Translations under genes and position numbers: made by a program
The notes under the pieces: model-generated
Seen by the model: the letters and a program-made list of their open reading frames with translations, nothing else
Database searches by the model: none
Told to the model about the DNA's origin: nothing
Shown: in pieces, positions 9,501 to 21,500 of the stretch
Layout: each line of letters starts with the position of its first letter
Numbering within the stretch: the first letter of the stretch is position 1
Origin: CAYNTC01 sp964432925
GTDB lineage: Bacteria > Planctomycetota > Phycisphaerae > Sedimentisphaerales > Anaerobacaceae
Direction of reading: 5' to 3'
Length of the DNA stretch: 33,104 bases
Assembly (NCBI GenBank): GCA_964432925.1
Contig: CAYSPM010000011.1
Span: forward strand, 1 to 33,104

Positions 9501-12500
9501 TCGATATCGGCTATCACTATAATGATCCGGAACCAACCCGGCAATTCAGTCTCGTTACTGCTGTTGATCCTGCGGGCGCCGGCTTAATCAGTCCCGATGC
9601 TGCTGGTAGCCCACACACCTACTCGCAATACACTCAGGTTCCACTGAGAGCCAGCCCTGTCGATCCGAACACCAATCAATTCAAAGCTTGGCAAGGAACC
9701 GACGATGACACACGCGTTGATCGGACCTCTGGTGGCGCCATTGCTCAGGTTCAAACCAACATTGTAACAATGGATTCGAGCAAACTCGTCACAGCTCAAT
9801 TCGAGACAATTCTTGTGACTTTACGTGCACGTGTAGTCACTGGTAACGGCACTGTTAGACCGCGTACAGGGCAGTATCCGCGAGGCTCTGTCGTAGAGCT
9901 GACAGCCACACCTACTAATCCAGCCCATCGTATCAAGTGGGTCGGAACGGACAACGATTACTCAACCGTTCGTACCAACACGGTAACGATGAGCCCGCCA
10001 TTTATGATCGACCCGAGGGATGGCAGAGAGTTTAAGGAAGTTGAAGTAACGTTCTATGAGGCACGTACCCTGGATGTTCCTGGCGACTACATGAGAATTC
10101 AAGATGCGATAGACGATGCAAATAGTGGTGACGTAATTATAATTGCGCCAGGTACTTATTCCTACGAACCCGGTCAGCACCCTAATGGGGATAACATCAT
10201 TATTGATCGCAACGGTATCATGCTGGTTAGTTCCAATCCGGATGATCCCTGCGTCGTTGCCGACACCGTCATAAATGGCCGGTTCGTAATAATGGGTGTA
10301 GACCGCAGCACAATCATAGATGGCCTGACTATTCGGAATCCGGTTCTTGTCGATTGGTTTATGATCGACCCTATTGATGATCCCGAAACTGACGCGGGTG
10401 AACCTGGATTACCTGGAAATGGCTACTATGGTGGCGGTATGGCGTTGATTGGTAGCGCATCGCCAACAGTACGCAACTGCATATTTGACGGCTGTTATGT
10501 CTGGGGTGCTCATGGTAGCAATGGTCTCCCGGGTGAGCCTGGAGGTAATGGCGGAAGGTCCGGCTGGGGCCGCGGTGGTGGTGTTTCAATCGGATATAGT
10601 GGCAATCCGCTTTTTGTCAACTGTACCTTCACCGATTGCTGGGCTCGCGGCAGCGACGCTGGTAATGGTGGTGATGGCCAAAACGGTTTTGGGGGTGGCC
10701 GTGGAGGAAGCTGGGGCGAAGCTTACTGGATATACAGCGGCTATGGTGGAGCAGTATATTGTTATCCTGAAAGTTCACCCGAATTTGAGCATTGCACTTT
10801 CACAGACAACCAGAGTTACGGTGGTAGCTGTGGCATTAGTGGCACGCCTTATTATTCTTCATACCCTATGAACCATTATAAGCTTACCAATTACGGCGGT
10901 GCGGTCTATGCAGCAGAAGAGAGCGCTCCAGTATTTAAAGACTGCGTTTTCTCAGGTAACGGAGCCGATGTAGTTGGACCCGATTCTCACGCTAGGGACG
11001 GCGAGATACCGATATATTATGACCCCTATCTCGGCTACGGTGGTGCTGTCGCTTTTGAAGATAGTGCGTCTCTTACCTTCGAGAACTGTTCATTTAATGA
11101 TAACCTCGCTTCCATCGGCGGTGCAATGTGGGCAAGTTGGGCCGAACCTTCTATCACCGACAGCAACTTTATTGCGAACAGGGCCTTACATGGTGGTGGT
11201 GTTTATTATGTCGGCGGTGCAATCAACATCACCAATAGTGATTTCACTCAGAACGAGGCCTTGGTTGACACGAGCATAGTCGATCCTAACGAACCCGATA
11301 TCTTCCAGCAGATATGGGGTGAGGGTGGTGCAATCTATTGTTTTGATGCTGAGACAACAATCCTTGATAGTTATATCGCTGAAAACTCCGCAGGCGGTTC
11401 CGGTGGTGGTATCTACATCGCAGGCAGCAACACCGGACTTATCAAAAACTGCCTTATAGTAGATAACTCTGCTCTCAGAGATGGTGGAGGTATTTCTTGT
11501 GATTGGCATAATGAACTTACAATCCGCAATTCTACAATAGCTGATAACAGCGTTGCAGGTATTGCTGCTACTTATGGTGGAGGCATCTACTGCTCGTATG
11601 GTAGCTATGCCCAGATCATAGATAGTATCATCTGGGATAATGCCAGTGCTTATGAGGGCCAACAAATCGCCGTTGGCACCGGTTTTGAGTATGACCCAAT
11701 ACCTGCTACGGTAGAAATATCCTACAGTGATATCGAGCCGGACCCTGATCCCAACGAGCTTGGGCCGTTGGCGCTCGATCTTGTTTTCTGCATAGATTCA
11801 ACGGGCAGCATGTACGATGACATCGATGCTGTCAAAGCCTCGGCAACGGTAATCACCGGTTCGATATCTGATATGATTGAAGATTTTAGAATCGCAGTTG
11901 TGGACTATAAAGACTTTAATCAACCAAACCTTGATCCAAGTATTGAGACTCCATATGGGGGGCCAACTGATTATCCTTATAAAGATAATTCAGTATTTAC
12001 AACTGATGTCAATGAAGTTATTGCTGCGATTGATTCGATAGTGGCATCTGGCGGAGCTGATGGACCCGAATCGGTTTTAGCGGCATTGATGCACTGTATC
12101 GACCATAATTCAGTGCGGGCCGTTATTGAACCAAACTTTTATGGAGCAGATCCTAACTGGCGCGGGCCTGGAGCTTGGCGTACAGGTGAAAGAACAGTCA
12201 GAGCAATTATTATTATGGGTGATGCCCCGTCACATCGTCCACCATATGATCCTTGTGAGCCTTTCACGGGATATGTGGTCGACGATATTGTTACAGCGGC
12301 AACAGAAGGGCCAGAAGGGCCTATTAAGATTTTCTCGATTGTTATAGGTGATTGGCTTGAGACAATCGAAGATTTCACCGCTTTATCTCAGGGTACGGGC
12401 GGAGTAATGCTCACGGCAGCCGATGCCAGTGAGGTAGTTGACGCGATCATGGAGGCCATTGAGTTGATTATGCGTGTGCCGCCCATGATTTACGTTGACG

Positions 12501-15500
12501 ATACGTGTGAACTGGCCGGCTTGGATATCGATACGCAGCTTTGGGATCTCAACTCACATAATATTGGTGAGGACCCACTCTTTACTTACGGTTATTATCT
12601 AAGTCAAATTGCATCTGGCGAGCCAAATGACAGCCCATGCGTCAACACTGGTAGCGCAGACGTGAGAGACCCGAATGTGGATATCGATCCGAATAAGTAT
12701 ACTACACGTACAGATGGTGTTGGCGACTTTGGTATCGTGGACATGGGTTATCACTATGCTATCGACTCGATGGCGCGCTTAACCGTCACTTTTGTTGATG
12801 CAAATGGTATGGTGCTTGACCCAAGTTTGGCCCACGGTTATGTTGACCCAAATAACAGACTCTATCCCATAGGCTCAATCGTGCAGCTCGTCGCACACCC
12901 TGATCCCAACTATCGTGTAGCTTTCTGGACTGGTACTGACGACGATTTGTCTAAAGCGTTAACCAATACAGTCACAATGACTGAGGACAAGCTCATCATT
13001 GTTCAGTTTGATCCCGATATTTACGAATTAACTACGATTGTCCGTGGCGATAATGGTACGATCGAGCCGGCCAGCGGACCACAGTTCGCAGGTGTAATAG
13101 AACTTACAGCATATCCGGATTCAGGCTATCGTGTTAAACAGTGGATCGGCACTGACAACGACCCCTCTTGGAACAGCAATACAAACACGGTGACACTCGA
13201 TAGCGACAGGACCGTCATTGTGGAATTCGAACGCGATATTACGCGTAATCTTCGCGTTCCGTCTCAATATGGAACGATCGAAGATGCCGTGGCTGCGGCA
13301 AGCTACGGTGGCACAAATATTATCTTAAATCCCGGGGTTCACTATGTAAGTACTCCGGAAGGCATCGACTTCAAGCATAAGGCTGTTACATTAACTTCCG
13401 AAGATCCGGATGATCCAGCCGTGATAGCAACCACGATTATTGACTGCCGAGGTACAAGGTATGTTCCTTGTCGTGCCTTCCATTTCCATAGTGGCGAGGA
13501 CTCCAACACAGTAATAACGGGACTAACCATAAGAAATGGTTACATCCGTGGTACTATGGGTGATCAGGGACGGTATGGGATATTAACACCTCAGCCGTAC
13601 GAGTTGATCCCTGACCAAAATCCTGATCCCGATTCAACTCCACCGAGAACCGAACGCGGTAGAGATGCTACCGGCGTGGGCTATGGCGGCGCGATCTTGT
13701 GTGAGAATGCCAGCTCTCCTACTTTTAGGAACTGTGTGATAACTGATTGTATCGTTACTGGAGGCCAAGGTGGTAATGGTGCTGCTGGACGGATGGGGCA
13801 ATGGCAATGGCAGCCGGTCGATCCAGCAGTAGCTGAACAACAAACTAACGATGGCCAGTGGGGTGGTCACGGTGGTGCTGGCTATGGAACCGGATACGGC
13901 GGTGCTATCGCTTGTCTGGGAAGAAGCTGCCCAGTTATTATAGATTGTACCATAAAGGGTAACATCGCCAGAGGTGGCTGCGGCGGAGACGGTGGAAATG
14001 GTGGATCTGCTTATACCGAAGATGGCGGGCAAACCTTTCAAGGACTGGAAAGCTCTGGTGGTAATGGCGGAGAGGCCCACGGTCGTGGTCTCGGCGGCGG
14101 TATCTTCTGTGAAGATGGATCCTGTCCGGTTATCAAGGACTGCACCTTCAAGAACAATATTGCTATGACGGGTACCGGCGGCCCTGGTGGCGCAATAGGC
14201 GAAGGCAATGCGCGAGATGCTCCCATCCTCGCTAATGTGGGTTCTGTTGGTGATGTCTATCCTGAACCCGGCATAGCTGGCGGCGCAGCCTACTATGTTG
14301 ATGCTGATCCAAACTTTATTAACTGCAAGTTCATCAGCAACAGTGCTCGTGAAGTTTTTCCAGTTTACTCCGGTTATTATCAGGGTATTTATGGTCAGCA
14401 GAAGGAAGTCCGCTTATACACGATTGGTGGTGCTTTGTATTCCGGAAATGGCAACACCGTCAAGGTCAATAACTGCCAATTTAAAGCCAATCTTGGTGGA
14501 GCTATCTATATCGAATCTAACGGTGTTGTTGATGTGAACGATAGTCTCTTCGAGAATAATGAAATGCTTGATCGAAGAGATAGGTACGGGTACTACTATC
14601 ATCCGTCTTATTCGCACGATTTCCTCGATTTCTTGTTCTATTATCCGGAATTTACCAGGACTGAAATAGATTATGTAGGTGGTGCCCTTTACGTTGGTCC
14701 AGATTGTAATGGTGTAAATGTCAAGAATAGCATTTTCAATGGTAATTATGCCCTCGAAGACGGTGGTGCTATTCATGGCAAGAGTAACATAAACCTCACG
14801 GATTGTTCATTTGGTGGAAACCAGGCCGACAGTTGTGGTGGTGCGGTTGATGTATATTATGATACCAATGATCCGAATACCCGTAAAATATTGGTGATGG
14901 ACGTCAATTCTTGTACCTTTACCGGCAACAAAGCTACAGAAGGTATGACCGGATGGGGTGGTGCTGTTCATTTGCAGGACTTCAATGCCACATTTACTGA
15001 TTGTTACTTCGTGAATAACACCGCTAAGAACGGCGCCGGTCTATTCATCGTAGGTGGAGACATTACCTTACGCCGAACAGTTATAAATTCAAACAAAGCC
15101 GTAGGTGGAAGCGGTATTGATACCAAAGGCTACCTGGATTCCTTCCGCTATTATCCCTTGTACACGATTGATGACCTCTCGAATATTGAACACTGGTATT
15201 ATGATCCTAATGGTTTGCCTAAGATCGATATGGCCGGTGGCCATGATATCGGTGGTGGTCTGGTCTGCGCCGATACGCAAGCAACGATTGAACATTGTGT
15301 TTTGCAGAACAATGTGGCTGAGGGTGTTAATGGCTCCGGTGGTGCCATTAATTTTTCTGGCGGATATGTCAATCATCTTGTCAAGAACTGTTTGCTGACC
15401 GACAACTATGCCACTAAGGAAGGTGGTGCAGTTTACTGTGACTTCTATGCGACACCGAGATTCGAAAACTGCACCTTCAGTGGCAACTCAGCAGGTAAGT

Positions 15501-18500
15501 TGGGTGGCGCGATATTCAGCGATTGGACTTCTGATCCAACCGTTATCGACTCCATAATCCATGACTGCAATAGTGTTGCAGTAGCTGAAGAAGACTTTGG
15601 CAACGCATCTGTAGAATACTGTTTGTTCTACAGCAATAGCGATGGTGATTACGGGATTTATGATACGCTTACAGAGCTAACCGACACGCTTACAGCGGCA
15701 GACATTGGTGTTAATAACATTGAGGGCGATCCGTTGTTCGTGACTGGGCCTTTGGGTGATTATTATCTTGGTCAAGTTGCAGCGGGCCAGTCTGCGAATA
15801 GTCCTGCTGTGGATGCAGGCAGTGGTTTAGCCTCTGACCGCAGCTTGAGTACGTATACAACCCGTACGGACAGTAGCTCAGATACGGATGATGTTGACAT
15901 TGGTTATCATTACGCGGATCACTCAAGCATCCCGCAATACACCTTAACTGTTACTGTGGCTGATGGGCACGGCAGAGTCGAACCGAGCAGTGGTACTTAC
16001 TATGCTGGAACTTTGGTAACCCTCACAGCTCAGCCTGAGATGGGTTGGCGCGTTGCTAGTTGGTCTGGTACTTCCGAAGATAGTTCTACATCTCTGACAA
16101 ATGTCGTCCTCATGGAAACGGATAAACACGTGGCCGTTGCCTTTGAACAGACAAGGACCATTGTTGTAGGTAGTGACACCGATTACACTTCAATCCAGCG
16201 TGCTATCGATGATGCAAATGATGGTGATGTCGTTATTGTTAAAACTGGCGTGTATTATCCTACTACGATTCATCCATACCGAATATGGGGTGTTGAGATG
16301 ATCGAGGTAGGCAATAAGGCAATTACTCTTACAAGCACTAATCCCGAGGATCCCAAGGTCGTGGCAGCGACAATACTTGATGGTTATTGGTTCCGTATCT
16401 TTAACGTAGGCCCCGAGATGATTATCGATGGCTTTACCATAAGAAATGCACAGCGCGATGGTCTTGTTACGGTCAATACATCCCCTGAGGCTGATGACGG
16501 TTTTTATGGTGAGAGCATGTACGGCGGTGCAATGCAAATCTTAAATGCCTCGCCTACGGTCCGTAATTGTGTGTTCGAAAATTGTTCTGTTACAGGTGGT
16601 GATGGTGCACCGGGCGACAATGGTACTCAGCAGCATTCTGTTGGCTTTGATGGTGGCTGGGGCGGCAAGGCTTACGGTGGTGCTGTGTACTGCGGATACA
16701 ACAGCAATCCGACGTTTGAAAACTGCTCATTTACTAATTGCTTTGCCCGTGGAGGTAATGGCGGCGACGGTGGCGACGGCAACCTTGGCGACAAAGGCGG
16801 AAGAGGTGGTGGCTGGGAATGGGCCGACTCACAAGAAGAGAAATACGCCAACAGTTGGTGGGACGGCTGGGAATATGGCGACAAACTTAATATTGCCATC
16901 GACTACGATCCGTACGACGCATATTTGGATCCGTACTACAGATATAGTGGTTATGGCGGTGCTGTCTACTGCGAAAACTATACTGCTCCGAAGTTTATAG
17001 ATTGTTCATTTACAGACAATACTACATATGGCGGTGTTTGCGGCATTGGTGGTATAGATGCCGCAGGCATTCAAACTCCGGACAGAAATCTTAAGATTGA
17101 AAACCATGGTGGTGCAGTTTATGCTTGTGACATTAGTAATCCCGAATTTGTAAACTGCATATTTACCGGTAATTTGGCTGATACATCTAATGATTTTATT
17201 GCTACCGATGGCACACCATCCACCGTTCAGAACAACGACGATCCTTACATTAGCTACGGCGGTGCTGTTTCCATCGAGGATGACTGCTCGGCGAAGTTTG
17301 TAAACTGCGTCTTTAGTGATGACCAAGCTTGTATCGGCGGAGGTGTGTACTGGTCTAATGCAACTGCGACAGTTATTGATTGTAACTTCGCAGAAAACGA
17401 AGCTTATCACGGGGCAGCTCTTTATTCAGTAGAATCTACAGCTATAATTACCGGCTCGAACTTTACGAGCAACATTGCTTTGGCCGATATCGCCGAGACG
17501 AACGACCCCAATTTTGCAGTTCAGATCGGCAATGTGCTCGGTCAGGGCGGTGGTTATTATTGCTTGTCTACGGTTGCCAACATTATCGATTGCTTCTTTG
17601 CAGAAAACGAGGCTGGCGCATCTGGTGGAGCAATTTACTTCGCTGGTAGTGATCAGCAAACGTCTTTCTCACCTTATGTATATAACTGCTTGTTTACAGG
17701 TAATATGGCAAGTAGAGATGGTGGTGCCGTATCTTCGAATTGGTTTGCTGAACCGGTAATCTCTAACTCTACGATAGCTGACAACCACGCCACCGGCGCC
17801 ATCGGATATGGCGGTGGTATATATTGTGGTACTGATAGTAACACAGTCATTATTGACTCAATAATCTGGGGCAATACGGCAATTGACGGCGCTCAAATTG
17901 CTGTCGGCACCGGCTTTATTGAACATGGGTCCAGGCCTTCAAGGCTGAATATTTCGTATAGTGACATCCAGCCCGAGTATGACCCCAACGAAGTGAAAAA
18001 GCCTACTAAGCTTGATGTTGTCTTCTGCATCGATACTACGGGCAGCATGGCAGATGATATTGACGCCGTTAAGGCTGCATCAGCACAAATCATCAGTAGT
18101 ATTGCTCAAGAGTATCCCGATTTTAGAATTGCCATCGTTGATTATCGCGATTTCAACGAAGCACCTTATGGTGACCCTGATATTGATTATCCTTATAATG
18201 ATGTTCTTCCGTTTGAAACTGATATTGCAGCCGTGGAAGCCGGCATTGATTCCCTGGCGATCGGCTCTGGTGCCGATTGGGAGGAATCAGTTTATGCAGC
18301 ATTGATGCACTGCATTGATGGAGAGTCGCTAAATGGCTGGCGAATCGGTTCCGATGTCAGTAGAGCCATCATACTAATAGGCGATGCACCACCTCATGAG
18401 CCGGAACCCATTACAGGCTATACACTTTCCGGTGTTATCGCTGCCGCGAGAACCGGAGCAGCACCAAAGAAGATACTTGCGATCCCTGTTGAAAGCAATG

Positions 18501-21500
18501 TTATCACCGTTAGCTTCTTCAGTCGTCTCGGTGAGGGAACCGCAGGGGCGGTCATAGAGGCAGAAGATGCAAGTGATGTTCCTGGTGCCGTTATGGAAGC
18601 CATCGACCTCATTTGGAGGCCGCCTGTTGGCATTCTTGTTGAAACCGATTGTCAGCTCGACTGGTACGATGATGTTACCGACACCTGGGATCCGCAAAGT
18701 CATAACATTGCTTTGGATCCGTTCTTCACCGCAGGCTATTACCTCAGCCAGATGGCTTCAGGTCAGCCAATCACAAGCCCATGCGTCGATGCCGGAAGCG
18801 CCGACGCCAACGATCCCAATATTGATTTGTACATGCACACCACTCGAACCGATGGTGTATTTGACGCCGGCATTGTTGACATGGGTTACCACTACAAGAA
18901 GGGTCTGACACAGTATCGGCTTGTTGTAACTGTAGCCCCGGATCCCAGCGATGGCCTCGAGCATGGATATGTGGATCCCAATCTTGCTGTAGTATATGAA
19001 GGATATGGCGAGAATGTCATAACCATTACCGCATATCCGGACGATGGCTACAAGGTCAAGAGTTGGACCGGCACTGATGATGACTCCTCCACTAAGCGGA
19101 CGAATACCGTCACTCTGACCGAGGATAGGAACGTCGTTGTTGAGTTTGAACCGGCCGCTACATACAACTTAACCGCCGTTGTGATTGATAGGGGTGACGG
19201 CCCGCACGGCACAATCGAGCCAAGTGCTGGTTCGTTCTATGATGGTGTTACCATATCGTTAACAGCCAGGCCCGACTCAGGATACAAAGTAAAGACTTGG
19301 TATGGAACAGACGATGATTCCTCAACAGAGTCGACCAATACCGTAACCATTGACGGTGCCGATGTATTTGTCTACGTCGAATTCTGGCTGCCTGTGCCCT
19401 CTCTTATTAGTGTTCCAGGCGACTATTCGACCATCCAGAATGCAGTTTCCGCCGCTATGGATGGTGACACTATCGTCGTTGATCCCGGAAGGTATTACGG
19501 TGGATACGAGGGATATGGATTAGTTATAGATAAGTCGGTCGTTATTACATCGAGAGATCCACACGATCCATGCACTGTGGCTTCAACGGTGATAGATGGA
19601 TATGTTGGAATGAACGAATTCCGTAACCTGGGTGTCATTTTCACATACAATACAGATGCCAATACGATTCTGAACGGCTTTACCATCGAGAATTGTGGCG
19701 GAAGCTTTGGAGACGGTGAAGATGGTGACCGTGACGAGGGACATCCCAACGGTTACGATGGTGAATGTGGCTTCGCTGCCGGAATCATCATTGAGCCTTA
19801 CGCCAGCCCTGTCATAAAGAACTGCATTATTAGGAACAACGAGGTAATCGGTGGTGATGGTGGCGCCGGTGTCGGTGCGGATGAGAATAATAACGCAGGC
19901 CGCGGCGGCTGGTCAGGCTGGGCACGTGGTGGCGGCATATATTGTGGTGTATACAGCGCCCCGAAGTTCATAAATTGCAGGATCGAAAATAACCTCGCAC
20001 GTGGTGGAATTGGTGGTACTGGCGGCGATTACGCCGACGGTGGTGGTTCCGCCAACTACGGCGGCAACTACAGCAGAGCTCAAGCATATAATATCAGTAC
20101 TGAGCCCAATAGCACCGACTCGGAGTTAGTCGAGGGCAACCTCTGGGAAGTCTGGCAGTGGGACTTGGCAGCTTCTTACTGGCCCATGTATGGTGAGCCA
20201 CGCAGAACCTCCTACTTTGGTGACTACCGATGGTACTCAGGATATGGCGGCGGTGTGTTCTGTGACGCTGGAAGTAATGTTACCTTCGAACACTGCGAAG
20301 TCAGAGGCAACCGTACTTATGGTGGTATGAGCGGGCAAGGTGGAGTTAGGGGCCCAGCCGGTCGACAACACGAACCCCTTATTCCGTATCAGATACCAAG
20401 CTATGGTGCTGGTGTCTATTGTGCAGATGACTCAACCATTACATTCAATGGCTGTACGTTCGAAGAAAATATTGCTTCCGAGGTAGAAGACCCGGCAGAG
20501 CCCGAACATCGTCTTGATCCATACGCAGGCTTCGGAGGCGGCGTATGTGCAGAAAGTAGCGCTATGCTAGCATTCGTTGACTGCAACTTTGTTGACAATG
20601 ACGCTGATTCCGGCGGTGGCCTCTATATCCACGATTCCAACGCGACTATCATTGACTGCAATATCGCATCCAATACAGCCCTTCGTGGCGCTGGATTCCT
20701 CGGTGCCAAAGGTTTGATGAGTATGACCAACTCGCTGCTTACGCGCAACATAGCGGACACTGATGTAAGCGACCCCAATGACGACGATATTGTCACAGCC
20801 GGTGCAGGCTTGTACTTCTGGTCAGCAGATGCGACGATTGCTGATTGTAATCTCAATGGCAATCGTGCTGTTGGTTCTGGAGGTGGTCTCTATGTTCGCG
20901 GCCGAAGCGAGTTCTCGTTTGTTAATTGCCTTATCATCAATAACGAGGCTGGCCGTGACGGTGGCGGCGCCTCCGTTAACTGGTATGCAAACCCACTTAT
21001 CGCAAACTGCACATTCGTTGGCAACGCAGCCCCAGGCATAATTGGTGAGTCCAACAAGACCGGTCTTGGCGGTGCGCTTAACTGTGCATACAATGGCTGG
21101 TGCGAGGTCACCGACAGTATCTTCTGGAACAACCAGGCCTTGAAAGGTTCCGAGATTTCTATCAGCTCCGGCTTTGAGCTTGATCCACTGTGTGGAACCA
21201 TTTCTATTTCTTATTGTGACATCAAGCCTTCACCAAACAATATCTCGGTCGACGAAGAATGTACACTCAATTGGGGTTCTGGTAATATCGATGAAGATCC
21301 GCTGTTTGTATCTGGAATGTTCGGCAATTATTATCTTAGCCAGGTTGATGTTGGTGCGCCTGGTCAAACACGCCAGAGTCCGTGCGTTGATGCCGGTAGC
21401 GATCTCGCCGGTAATCTTGGCATGACAACCTCCACAACCCGAACAGACAGGGTGCCCGACACCGGCCGAGTTGACATAGGCTATCACTATCCATTGCTTG

